A DNA stretch of 6,295 nt from Bacilli bacterium (lineage in GTDB: Bacteria; Bacillota_I; Bacilli_A; Haloplasmatales; Haloplasmataceae). Position 1 is the stretch's first letter, and every line of letters starts with the position of its first letter. The stretch covers positions 1 through 6,295 of the forward strand of contig JAAZCR010000186.1 in the NCBI GenBank assembly GCA_012513195.1, given 5' to 3'. Below, piece after piece: positions 1-5,939 of the stretch. A program made the position numbers and the translations under genes. Under the pieces are notes generated by a model. The model was not told the DNA's origin. It made no database searches and saw only the letters and a list, made by a program, of their open reading frames with translations.

Positions 1-587
1 CCCATAGTGATTTAGATCATGCGAATGATGTCGATGTTTTTGTCAATAATATAAAAGTGAAGAATATCATTTTAAGTTCTTATGATAATGGTGAACTTGT
101 AGAAAGTATCACGAGATTAGCAGAGCAGCGTTCCATTAACATTAAACGTATCCATGCATATAATAAAGTAGAATGTGGAAAATTAACTTTTTTTATTATT
201 CATCCCGATCATCAATACGCTAATAGTAATGAAAATTCTTTGATTATTTTTGTTCATATTAATGGTAATAATTATCTATTTACGGGCGACGCCAAATCTG
301 ATAAAATATTATTAGGTAAAGAAAAAACTATTGACTACTTGAAAATTAGCCATCATGGCTCAAAATATCAAACTGATGATAATTTATTTAAAACGGTGGA
401 AATAAAAAACGCCATTATATCAGTTGGTATAAATAATTATGGTCATCCTTCTCAAGAAGTCTTGGATATCCTGCTTAAACATAACGTTAAGGTTTATAGA
501 TCCGATGTTGACGGCTCAATCATCATAAGGTATTATTTGCGGTTTAAGCGGATGAAAAGCTTCTTCCGACCAATATACCAACATTGA
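1..587 (+). CDS. comEC: ComEC DNA-uptake protein, C-terminal metallo-beta-lactamase-like part (5' partial)
   Basis: This is the C-terminal end of ComEC/Rec2, the membrane channel protein that brings single-stranded DNA into the cytoplasm during transformation. The reading frame is open to the left edge (first full codon at base 3), so the GTG at 57 is internal and not a start. About 194 residues are visible. In order they show HSDLDH (1-6, the end of the metal-binding HxHxDH motif), an NSL segment (78-80), FTGD (93-96), HHGS (117-120), GHP (147-149) and RSDVDG (166-171). This is the usual ComEC signature order, and all the metal-ligand motifs that can be seen are intact. The competence and OB domains lie outside the window. 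The protein ends with a short basic tail after the RSDVDG motif. holA follows 158 bp downstream, as in Bacillus apart from yqzM, which is not found in the gap. A few other bacterial MBL-fold hydrolases share these motifs, but the synteny favours ComEC. Confidence 0.9.
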   Translation, partial: HSDLDHANDVDVFVNNIKVKNIILSSYDNGELVESITRLAEQRSINIKRIHAYNKVECGKLTFFIIHPDHQYANSNENSLIIFVHINGNNYLFTGDAKSDKILLGKEKTIDYLKISHHGSKYQTDDNLFKTVEIKNAIISVGINNYGHPSQEVLDILLKHNVKVYRSDVDGSIIIRYYLRFKRMKSFFRPIYQH

Positions 588-593
588 TATTGG
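570..593 (+). repeat. Inverted repeat at the comEC stop codon
   Basis: CCAATAT (570-576) and ATATTGG (587-593) are perfect 7-bp arms around a 10-base loop that contains the comEC TGA stop. It is the first of three hairpin-forming elements in a row. There is no T-run after it, so it is not a terminator by itself. The stem is AT-rich and could be chance. Confidence 0.4.
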
Positions 594-596
594 CGT

Positions 597-620
597 CATT
601 AAACACTTCGGTGTTTAATG
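597..620 (+). repeat. Perfect 10-bp hairpin with a C(UUCG)G tetraloop
   Basis: CATTAAACAC (597-606) and GTGTTTAATG (611-620) pair perfectly around TTCG. The closing C-G pair gives the very stable cUUCGg tetraloop known in RNA. No T-run follows, so it is not a normal intrinsic terminator. It could be an mRNA 3'-end stabiliser or processing element for the comEC transcript. The structure is seen directly; the role is inference. Confidence 0.7.
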
Positions 621-637
621 TTCACATAGATCTACCA

Positions 638-675
638 GGAAAAAGGGCTTATTAGCGATAATAAGTCCTTTTTCC
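638..675 (+). terminator. Probable terminator after comEC (GCGA loop)
   Basis: Arms 638-654 and 659-675 form a 17-bp stem with one G-U pair around a GCGA (GNRA-type) tetraloop. The A-run on the left arm pairs with the T-run on the right arm, so in either direction the transcript ends in a run of Us at the stem base. It separates comEC from the holA promoter at 690. The T-run lies inside the stem rather than after it, so termination strength is uncertain. Confidence 0.7.
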
Positions 676-689
676 TTATCGGAAAAAAG

Positions 690-718
690 TTGGATAATTA
701 TAAAAGATATGTTATGAT
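690..718 (+). promoter_or_regulatory. Sigma-A-type promoter for holA
   Basis: A -35 box TTGGAT (690-695), a 17-base spacer and a -10 box TATGAT (713-718) lie just after the comEC terminator. Transcription would start near 725 and leave a leader of about 20 bases before the ATG at 746. Boxes and spacing both match the vegetative consensus well, although AT-rich DNA yields such matches easily. Confidence 0.65.
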
Positions 719-745
719 AGTAGTAAGTTGAGAGTAGGTGACGTA

Positions 746-1699
746 ATGAAAAACATTTATTTACTTGTAGGCGAGAATAAACAAGCGATTGATGATAAGA
801 TTAGAGAGTTAATAAGTGATGGTAATTTTGATGATCTAAATTTAGTTAAATATGATAGTGAAGAAGTAACGCTAGATGCGATTATTGACGACTGTGAAAC
901 TTTGCCATTTTTTGGTGAACAAAAACTAGTAATTATCACTAATCCTGTGTTTTTATCGACAGAAAAAAGTAAGATTGAACATAACATCGAACGTTTTATA
1001 AATTATGTTAATAACCCTAATCCTTCAACGGTTTTAATCATTAACTGTTGCGACATCAAACTTGATATGAAACGAAGAATCAACCAATTGTTGTATGAAA
1101 AAGCTGAAGTAGTAGAATTCGATAATTTAACGGAAATAGAATCTGAAGAGTTAATCATAAATTATTTCCGCAAAAAGAATGTTAAGATTAATTATGATGT
1201 AATTCATGAACTTATAACAAGAACAGAATGTGATGCTTTTAGGTTATATTCCGAGTTACAAAAAATATCCTTTTATTTAGAAAATGTGACTGAAATAACT
1301 ATTGATGATATAAAAGCATTAGTATCAGAACCACTTGAACAAGATGTGTTTAAATTAACTGGTTACTTTTTAGACCGTAATATTGAACAAGCATTAAAAG
1401 TATATCATCAATTAATCATTTTCCATGATCCTTTGGTCTTTTTAAGTATATTAGCCCGAAACTTCCATTATTTATATTTAATTAAGTATTTTCAAAAGCA
1501 AGGTTTAGCTGAATATCAAATTAAGAACTTAATTAATATTCACCCATACCAATTAAAAATGCTTTATCCAATCGCGTTAAAAACGAGCGAAACTGATATC
1601 GTTAAAAACATTCAAGCCTTTCACCAATATGATATTGATTTAAAAACGGGTAAAGTTGATAAGATTTTAGGTTTTGAATTATTAATTATCAATATGTAA
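746..1699 (+). CDS. holA: DNA polymerase III delta subunit (clamp-loader wrench)
   Basis: HolA is the delta subunit of the replicative clamp loader. It binds the beta clamp and opens it for loading on primed DNA, together with DnaX and delta'. The 317-residue product shows the family pattern: the N-terminal LLVGENKQAIDDKIREL segment (6-22), FFGEQKLVII (55-64), a central helical lid region with NYDVIHELITRTECDAFRLY (149-168), ILARNFHYLYLIK (235-247) in the C-terminal domain, and the family's near-terminal YDIDLKTGKVD (295-305). Its length is a little below the roughly 340-350 residues usual in Bacilli. An in-frame TTG at 728 would add six residues, but AGGTGA (736-741) sits just before the ATG at 746 and would lie inside the longer form, so ATG 746 is chosen. 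The gene has its own promoter and converges with rpsT. Confidence 0.93.
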   Translation: MKNIYLLVGENKQAIDDKIRELISDGNFDDLNLVKYDSEEVTLDAIIDDCETLPFFGEQKLVIITNPVFLSTEKSKIEHNIERFINYVNNPNPSTVLIINCCDIKLDMKRRINQLLYEKAEVVEFDNLTEIESEELIINYFRKKNVKINYDVIHELITRTECDAFRLYSELQKISFYLENVTEITIDDIKALVSEPLEQDVFKLTGYFLDRNIEQALKVYHQLIIFHDPLVFLSILARNFHYLYLIKYFQKQGLAEYQIKNLINIHPYQLKMLYPIALKTSETDIVKNIQAFHQYDIDLKTGKVDKILGFELLIINM

Positions 1700-1700
1700 A

Positions 1701-1741
1701 AAAAGTCCTTCTTTTATTTAAATAATAAAGGAAGGACTTTT
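1701..1741 (+). terminator. Bidirectional terminator between convergent holA and rpsT
   Basis: Arms 1701-1718 and 1724-1741 form an 18-bp stem with a single G-U pair and a five-base TAAAT loop, starting one base after the holA TAA. The right arm ends in TTTT, serving holA. On the other strand the A-run at 1698-1704 becomes a T-run, so the same stem can also catch rpsT read-through. This is typical of convergent bacterial genes. Confidence 0.88.
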
Positions 1742-1753
1742 ACTTTAGTTACG

Positions 1754-1778
1754 AAAAAAACCTACACAAGTAGGTTTT
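1754..1778 (-). terminator. Intrinsic terminator of rpsT
   Basis: On the minus strand AAAACCTAC, a TTGT loop and GTAGGTTTT form a 9-bp stem (plus-strand arms 1757-1765 and 1770-1778). The seven As at 1754-1760 read as a T-run at its 3' side on the minus strand. It lies just after the rpsT stop codon. The plus-strand T-run is short (four bases), so this hairpin acts mainly for rpsT. Confidence 0.85.
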
Positions 1779-1781
1779 AAA

Positions 1782-2057
1782 TTAAGCAATATTGTTTGCG
1801 AGGGCATTAATCTTTTTAGCTAAACGAGATTTTTGTCTAGCAGCAAAGTTTTTATGTTGAATTCCTTTTGCGACTGCTTTATCCAACTTTTTGCATGCTA
1901 AGCGATAAGCTTCTTTAGCACCTTCTAAGTCGTTATTTTGTACAGCTTGTTCTACTCTTTTAATCGCAGTACGCATTGATGATTTGAAAGACATGTTTAA
2001 TAAACGACGTTTTTCATTAGTTTTTACTCTTTTAATTTGTGATTTAATGTTTGGCAC
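1782..2057 (-). CDS. rpsT: Small-subunit ribosomal protein S20 (bS20)
   Basis: bS20 binds 16S rRNA early in 30S assembly. The 91-residue, Lys/Arg-rich, all-helical product begins [18 protein letters not shown] and ends near [20 protein letters not shown]. Both are hallmark bS20 segments, and the length is normal (about 85-90). The start is the GTG at 2055-2057: a full GGAGGTGA Shine-Dalgarno lies four bases upstream, and MPNIKS is the conserved bS20 N-terminus. An in-frame ATG at 2076-2078 would place the SD inside the gene and would be nearly leaderless from the predicted start site. rpsT genes often use non-ATG starts, and in E. coli this is linked to translational autoregulation; whether that applies here is unknown. 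It is transcribed against holA and away from gpr, the arrangement also known in Bacillus. Confidence 0.96.
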   Translation of the reverse strand: MPNIKSQIKRVKTNEKRRLLNMSFKSSMRTAIKRVEQAVQNNDLEGAKEAYRLACKKLDKAVAKGIQHKNFAARQKSRLAKKINALANNIA

Positions 2058-2061
2058 TGTT

Positions 2062-2069
2062 TCACCTCC
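2062..2069 (-). promoter_or_regulatory. Ribosome binding site that sets the rpsT GTG start
   Basis: On the minus strand this reads GGAGGTGA, a full match to the anti-SD of 16S rRNA, four bases before the GTG at 2057. It rules out the longer reading from the ATG at 2078. Confidence 0.88.
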
Positions 2070-2089
2070 ATAATTCATACGACTATATT

Positions 2090-2118
2090 ATTCTAACAAA
2101 ATACTTAAGAAATTTCAA
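2090..2118 (-). promoter_or_regulatory. Sigma-A-type promoter for rpsT
   Basis: On the minus strand TTGAAA (plus 2113-2118), a 17-base spacer and TAGAAT (plus 2090-2095) form a near-consensus vegetative promoter. Transcription would begin near 2083 and give a short leader of about 26 bases that just accommodates the SD at 2062-2069. The good spacing and the match to the GTG start support it. Confidence 0.7.
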
Positions 2119-2135
2119 TAATAAAATGTAATTAA

Positions 2136-2164
2136 GTATATTTTTTGTAATCTTTTTAATATTA
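2136..2164 (+). promoter_or_regulatory. Candidate sigma-G-like forespore promoter for gpr
   Basis: GTATA (2136-2140), a 17-base spacer and AATATTA (2158-2164) resemble the sigma-G boxes known from Bacillus (GHATR and CATnHTA), with one mismatch at the first -10 base. Transcription would start near 2171, about 24 bases before the gpr ATG. In Bacillus gpr is under the forespore sigma factors F and G, so the position fits. The motif is short and the DNA AT-rich, so chance is possible. No well-spaced sigma-A pair was found for gpr. Confidence 0.45.
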
Positions 2165-2194
2165 TAAATGAAATCTTGTGTGAGGTGAAGCAAT

Positions 2195-3235
2195 ATGCAA
2201 GAAAACTTAATCAGAACTGATCTCATTATTGAAAGTATAGAGGTTTCCAAAGCAAGTGGTAAAGATGCAAAAATCACTATTAACGAATACACAGAAGATG
2301 ACATGAAGATTACAGAAGCTATTGTCACAAAAGATCAAGAAGCATCCTTTGGAAAGAAAGCAGGAACTTATATCACCATTGATACTAGCGCGATTGTTGA
2401 AAATGACCATGAAGCACTTTTAAAAATTCAAAAACAAATCGCTAAACAAATTACAAAACTAATGGAAAAACATAAAATTACTGATGATATGCTAGCGCTA
2501 GTAGTTGGATTAGGAAATGCGAATGTTACTCCAGATGCTTTAGGACCCTGTGTTATTGAAGAAATCTTTGTCACCAAACATCTTTTTGATTTACATCCAG
2601 AAGAAATCGATCGTGACGGTTTTCGCCCTGTCGCAGCGATTCAAACTGGTGTTATGGGTAACACAGGTCTAGAAAGTGCTGAAATTGTAAAAGCCATTAT
2701 TAATGATGTTAAACCCAAATTTGTGATTGTAGTGGATGCTTTAGCGAGTCGTTCGTTAAACAGAGTTAATAAGACCATTCAGATTTCTGATGCTGGAATA
2801 AGTCCAGGAAGTGGTGTAGGTAATAAACGGAAAGAGTTAAGTAAAGATACGCTAGGTATACCAGTAATATCAATTGGTGTTCCTACCGTTGTAGATGCTG
2901 TGACAATTACCAGTGATGCATTAGATTTACTCATGCGCCATATAGCATATAACTTAAAAAATGATGATCCTAAGAACAATTTAGTTCCTGTCCATATGAG
3001 TGGTAAAAAGGATTTAGAAAATGTTGAACTACCTGATGAAGAGGTAAGAAAGAGCCTGTTTGGTGAGTTGGGATTACTTTCAAACGAAGAGAAACAAAAA
3101 CTTATTTATGAAGTATTAACACCACAAGGGCTAAATTATATGGTTACTACCAAGGAAATCGACACCAATATAGCGGATTTGACACATATAATCGCCAGAG
3201 GAATAAATTTAGCTTTACATAAAAATATTAATTAA
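2195..3235 (+). CDS. gpr: Germination protease GPR (degrades small acid-soluble spore proteins)
   Basis: GPR is made in the forespore as an inactive zymogen. During germination it cleaves the alpha/beta-type SASPs that coat spore DNA. The 346-residue product has the family core: IRTDL near the N-terminus (6-10), VVGLGNANVTPDALGP (103-118), QTGVMGNTGLE (150-160), VIVVDALASRS (177-187), ISPGSGVGNKRKEL (202-215) and GVPTVVDA (228-235). D114 and D181 correspond by motif and spacing to the two aspartates reported as essential in B. megaterium GPR (D127, D193). The N-terminus before RTDL is only five to six residues, against about ten or more in Bacillus, so the propeptide would be unusually short. 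GAGGTGA (2182-2188) lies six bases before the ATG. It is divergent from rpsT. No terminator is seen after it, so read-through into the next two genes is likely. Its presence implies the organism makes, or recently made, SASP-containing endospores. Confidence 0.95.
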   Translation: MQENLIRTDLIIESIEVSKASGKDAKITINEYTEDDMKITEAIVTKDQEASFGKKAGTYITIDTSAIVENDHEALLKIQKQIAKQITKLMEKHKITDDMLALVVGLGNANVTPDALGPCVIEEIFVTKHLFDLHPEEIDRDGFRPVAAIQTGVMGNTGLESAEIVKAIINDVKPKFVIVVDALASRSLNRVNKTIQISDAGISPGSGVGNKRKELSKDTLGIPVISIGVPTVVDAVTITSDALDLLMRHIAYNLKNDDPKNNLVPVHMSGKKDLENVELPDEEVRKSLFGELGLLSNEEKQKLIYEVLTPQGLNYMVTTKEIDTNIADLTHIIARGINLALHKNIN

Positions 3236-3312
3236 GAGACTAAATAAGACATAATTAGCTCATTGGTTCAAATATAATAATTAACAGAAATATTATTTAG
3301 AAAAGGGATGGG
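3236..3312. other. Short gpr-spoIIP intergenic gap without a clear signal
   Basis: These 77 bases hold no convincing terminator. A TATAAT occurs at 3273-3278, but nothing close to a -35 box stands 16-18 bases upstream, and CTAAATAA / TTATTTAG (near 3239 and 3293) are too far apart and too AT-rich to be a terminator. The downstream genes are therefore probably read from the gpr promoter, although a divergent sporulation-sigma promoter could be missed. Confidence 0.4.
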
Positions 3313-3576
3313 ATGATAAGTAAGTATCTTGATTGGCTAAAAATATTTAGTGTTTTAGTTATGTTAATAATGATAATATGGTATATTACAAAAACAAGTT
3401 CAATCCATTTAGTTAATATTAGGCTTATGAATTCCTTGGTCTTGTTTATGAATGACTTGCAACCCAATAATAATATTATCGAGTATTTAGTAACGCTTAT
3501 CTTAAAACTTATTTTTAATATCGATATACATGATTTAGAAAGTTTTTTTAAAAATATCAATCCCTTAATAACATAG
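3313..3576 (+). CDS. 87-residue membrane protein in the spoIIP position; resembles the SpoIIP N-terminal region only
   Basis: SpoIIP is a membrane-anchored peptidoglycan hydrolase of the DMP engulfment complex, normally near 350-400 residues. This ORF is only 87. It has a short cytoplasmic start, one membrane segment (about 8-26) and a hydrophobic/amphipathic extracytoplasmic part. It ends with LILKLIFNIDIHDLESFFKN (62-81), which parallels the LSLKLATSINLEDPRSFLGR stretch that I recall shortly after the anchor in Bacillus SpoIIP. The linker and the whole amidase domain are absent. No other frame from 3577 to the next gene could encode them, since the next ORF starts at 3585. A T7A5 run near the end (3543-3554) does not rescue the frame: both shifted frames stop at once or within a few codons. 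AAAAGGG (3301-3307) lies five bases before the ATG. The stop overlaps the SD of the next gene. It may be a decayed spoIIP, a separately kept anchor domain, or an unrelated small protein. Homology rests on position and this motif. Confidence 0.6.
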   Translation: MISKYLDWLKIFSVLVMLIMIIWYITKTSSIHLVNIRLMNSLVLFMNDLQPNNNIIEYLVTLILKLIFNIDIHDLESFFKNINPLIT

Positions 3577-3584
3577 GAGGATTT

Positions 3585-3923
3585 ATGGAAAAACGACTCA
3601 TTCGTTATATCTTAGTTGTCATTATCTTTTTTGTTGGTTTATCGATGGGAATTGATTATCATGATCAAAATCGTAAAAGTGGACTTAATAAACAGATTAG
3701 TACTTTTGAATCCATCATTACAAAACCTGGTAATGACTTTGAACCTCTTAATCCTATCGAAGATATAGAAGATGAAGATGAGTATCCTGTTGTTCAAGTA
3801 GAACATAATTTATTTACGAGTCTTGCGAAAGATGGGGAATATATCTTAAAGAAGGGATTAGATTTAATCTTAGATGGTGCTAATGAAATCTTAAGATTAA
3901 TCTTTGGTATGAAAGAATCATAG
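3585..3923 (+). CDS. yqxA: YqxA-like (DUF3679-type) small single-pass membrane protein
   Basis: This 112-residue protein occupies the yqxA slot between spoIIP and lepA. Residues 7-23 form a membrane segment (YILVVIIFFVGLSMGI) preceded by a basic MEKRLIR start. After it comes DYHDQNRKSG, similar to the G-x-x-x-G-M then A/N-rich stretch I recall in Bacillus YqxA. Residues 52-67 are strongly acidic (PIEDIEDEDE) and probably disordered. Residues 85-109 (YILKKGLDLILDGANEILRLIF) look like an amphipathic helix. The function of YqxA is not known to me. AGGAGG (3575-3580) overlaps the stop of the upstream gene and stands four bases before the ATG, so the two genes are probably translationally coupled. 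A UUCG-loop terminator follows at once. The assignment rests mainly on synteny and architecture, so moderate confidence only. Confidence 0.55.
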   Translation: MEKRLIRYILVVIIFFVGLSMGIDYHDQNRKSGLNKQISTFESIITKPGNDFEPLNPIEDIEDEDEYPVVQVEHNLFTSLAKDGEYILKKGLDLILDGANEILRLIFGMKES

Positions 3924-3943
3924 AAAGCCTTCGGGCTTTTTTT
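3924..3943 (+). terminator. Intrinsic terminator closing the gpr cluster (UUCG loop)
   Basis: AAAGCC (3924-3929), a TTCG tetraloop and GGCTTT (3934-3939) are followed by a T-run to 3943. The stem is short (six bp), but the c(UUCG)g loop and the seven-T run make a typical terminator. It starts immediately after the TAG of the YqxA-like gene and separates the sporulation cluster from lepA. Confidence 0.88.
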
Positions 3944-3961
3944 ATTTAGATTAATTTTCAT

Positions 3962-3990
3962 TTGCGTAAATTAGCGAAATATTGTAAAAT
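3962..3990 (+). promoter_or_regulatory. Sigma-A-type promoter for lepA
   Basis: TTGCGT (3962-3967), a 17-base spacer and TAAAAT (3985-3990) lie between the terminator and lepA. Transcription would begin near 3997 and give a leader of about 24 bases with the SD AGAGGAAGTGA (4006-4016) before the ATG at 4021. This makes lepA a vegetative unit independent of the sporulation genes upstream. Confidence 0.65.
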
Positions 3991-4020
3991 TTTATTGTTA
4001 AATATAGAGGAAGTGATATT

Positions 4021-5853
4021 ATGAGCCAACTAGATTACAACAAATTACGTGAAAGACAAAAGCATATTCGCAACTTTTCCATCATCGCTCATATCGATCA
4101 TGGTAAGTCTACCTTAGCTGACCGCATCTTAGAAATAACTGGTGCTGTTGATAAACGCGAAATGGTGGATCAACTGCTTGATTCGATGGATTTAGAGCGT
4201 GAACGGGGTATTACGATAAAATTGAACGCGGTGCAACTATCATATAAAGCCAAGGATGGCCAAGAATACATCTTCCACTTAATTGATACCCCAGGACATG
4301 TCGATTTTACATATGATGTTAGTAGGTCACTTGCTGCATGTGAAGGGGCAATCCTTGTGATTGATAGTTCTCAAGGTATTGAAGCCCAAACGCTAGCGAA
4401 TGTTTATTTAGCGTTAGATAATGATTTAGAGATTCTCTTATTTTTAAATAAAATAGATTTGCCTAGTAGTGATCCCGAACGGGTAAAACATGAAATTGAA
4501 GATGTGATTGGACTAGATGCGAGTGAAGCAGTACTTGGTAGTGGCAAAATGGGAATTGGTGTTGACGAAATCCTCGAACAAATCATTCATAAAGTGCCAG
4601 AACCTAAAGGAGATCCCGAAGCACCATTACAAGCTTTAATCTTTGATTCCTATTTTGATTCATATCGTGGCGTAATCCCGACAATTCGTATCAAAAACGG
4701 TACATTAAAGAAGGGCGATAAAATTAAACTAATGTCATCGGGTGCTGTTTATGAAGTAACTGAGGTCGGTGTATATACCCCTAAACAAGTTCAACGGGAG
4801 TATTTAACAGTTGGTGATGTTGGGTATTTCGCTGCCCAAATTAAATCAATTAAAGATATCCATGTAGGTGATACGATTACTCATGCTGAGCGCCCAGCTA
4901 AGGACCCACTTCCTGGCTATCGTCGTTTAAATCCGATGGTTTATTGCGGATTTTATCCAGTTGATGCAGCGAAATTTGATGATTTGCGGGATGCTTTAGA
5001 AAAACTACAATTAAATGACTCGTCATTAATATTTGAACCAGAAACATCGCAAGCATTAGGATTTGGATTTAGATGTGGTTTTCTAGGCTTGTTACACATG
5101 GATATTGTACAAGAACGATTAGAACGCGAATTCAACTTAGACTTAATCGCAACAGCACCATCAGTTATATATAAGATTGAGTTAACAGATGGGTCAGTAA
5201 TGGAATTAGAAAACCCCGCGAATATGCCAGAAGTACAAAAAATTAAAGAAATTTATGAACCTTTTGTTAGAGCGACAATTATTACTCCTAGTGATTACAT
5301 TGGCACGATAATGGAACTTTGTCAACGTAAACGGGGGACATTTGTGAACATGCAATATATTGACCAAAATCGGGTTAATATTCATTATGATATTCCTTTG
5401 GCAGAAATTATCTACGATTTCTTTGATAAGTTGAAATCGGGTACGAAAGGTTATGCATCTTTAGATTATGAACTAATTGTTTATCGACCATCAAAACTAG
5501 TAAAAATGGATATTTTAATTAATCATGAGGTAATTGATGCATTAAGTACCATTGTGCATCGCGATTTCGCTTATCAACGGGGCTCAGTTATTTGTCGTAA
5601 ATTAAAAGACATCCTACCCCGCCAACAATTTGAAGTACCAATTCAAGCAGCGATTAATGGAAAAGTTATTGCCCGTACCAATATTAAAGCATTAATGAAG
5701 AATGTTTTGGCAAAATGTTACGGGGGAGACGTTTCCCGAAAGAAGAAACTCTTAGAGAAGCAAAAAGAAGGTAAAAAACGCTTAAAAGCGGTTGGCAGTG
5801 TAGAAATCCCCCAAGAAGCATTTATGGCTGTCTTAAGTGTTGATGAAGATTGA
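4021..5853 (+). CDS. lepA: Elongation factor 4 (LepA), ribosome-associated translational GTPase
   Basis: LepA is a cytoplasmic GTPase of the EF-G class that binds the ribosome and has been linked to back-translocation and to 30S assembly or initiation. The 610-residue protein is of normal length. G motifs are G1 AHIDHGKST (23-31), G2 RGIT (62-65), G3 DTPGH (89-93), G4 NKID (143-146) and G5 near SGK (174-176). Most family members read SAK at G5, so this is a small deviation. EF-G-like domains follow, with [19 protein letters not shown] in the middle. The LepA-specific C-terminal domain ends with [20 protein letters not shown] and [10 protein letters not shown]. It lacks the domain IV of EF-G, as expected for LepA. 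The ATG at 4021 has a clear SD, and the protein begins [20 protein letters not shown], a normal LepA start. Its own promoter and terminator flank it. In Bacillus hemW (hemN) follows; here the next gene is a SpoVK-like ATPase. Confidence 0.97.
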   Translation: MSQLDYNKLRERQKHIRNFSIIAHIDHGKSTLADRILEITGAVDKREMVDQLLDSMDLERERGITIKLNAVQLSYKAKDGQEYIFHLIDTPGHVDFTYDVSRSLAACEGAILVIDSSQGIEAQTLANVYLALDNDLEILLFLNKIDLPSSDPERVKHEIEDVIGLDASEAVLGSGKMGIGVDEILEQIIHKVPEPKGDPEAPLQALIFDSYFDSYRGVIPTIRIKNGTLKKGDKIKLMSSGAVYEVTEVGVYTPKQVQREYLTVGDVGYFAAQIKSIKDIHVGDTITHAERPAKDPLPGYRRLNPMVYCGFYPVDAAKFDDLRDALEKLQLNDSSLIFEPETSQALGFGFRCGFLGLLHMDIVQERLEREFNLDLIATAPSVIYKIELTDGSVMELENPANMPEVQKIKEIYEPFVRATIITPSDYIGTIMELCQRKRGTFVNMQYIDQNRVNIHYDIPLAEIIYDFFDKLKSGTKGYASLDYELIVYRPSKLVKMDILINHEVIDALSTIVHRDFAYQRGSVICRKLKDILPRQQFEVPIQAAINGKVIARTNIKALMKNVLAKCYGGDVSRKKKLLEKQKEGKKRLKAVGSVEIPQEAFMAVLSVDED

Positions 5854-5887
5854 GAAAAACGTCTAGTACGTTTTTCTCAATTTTTTT
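5850..5887 (+). terminator. Strong intrinsic terminator of lepA overlapping the stop codon
   Basis: Arms 5850-5862 and 5868-5880 form a perfect 13-bp stem around a five-base CTAGT loop, followed by seven Ts (5881-5887). The lepA TGA (5851-5853) lies inside the left arm, so a terminating ribosome would cover part of the stem. This is common in compact genomes. Confidence 0.93.
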
Positions 5888-5939
5888 ATTAATTGTCGTA
5901 ATATAAAAATAGATAGTATTAATGTATGAGTGTGATAGA

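Noticed and set aside
57..587. A separate gene starting at the GTG at 57
   Set aside because: The same frame is open to the left edge and the upstream codons encode the metal-binding HSDLDH motif of ComEC, so this GTG is internal.
588..745. A small yqzM-like gene between comEC and holA
   Set aside because: The gap is filled by hairpins and a promoter; neither strand carries an open frame with an SD of the expected size.
2055..2078. ATG at 2078 as the start of rpsT
   Set aside because: It would place the perfect GGAGGTGA inside the gene and add seven residues not found in bS20; GTG at 2057 gives the conserved MPNIKS start.
3543..3554. T7A5 run near the end of the 87-codon gene as a programmed frameshift to restore SpoIIP
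   Set aside because: Slipping -1 meets TAA at 3549 and +1 meets TAA at 3566; neither opens into a longer protein.
3297..3560. Minus-strand ORF of 87 codons opposite the spoIIP-slot gene
   Set aside because: No SD or recognisable features; it mirrors the plus-strand gene, which has an SD, synteny and coupling to the next gene.
5893..5922. TTGTCG / TATTAA as a promoter for the SpoVK-like gene
   Set aside because: The -35 match is poor, and the start site would fall only about 11 bases before the ATG at 5940, too close for the SD.
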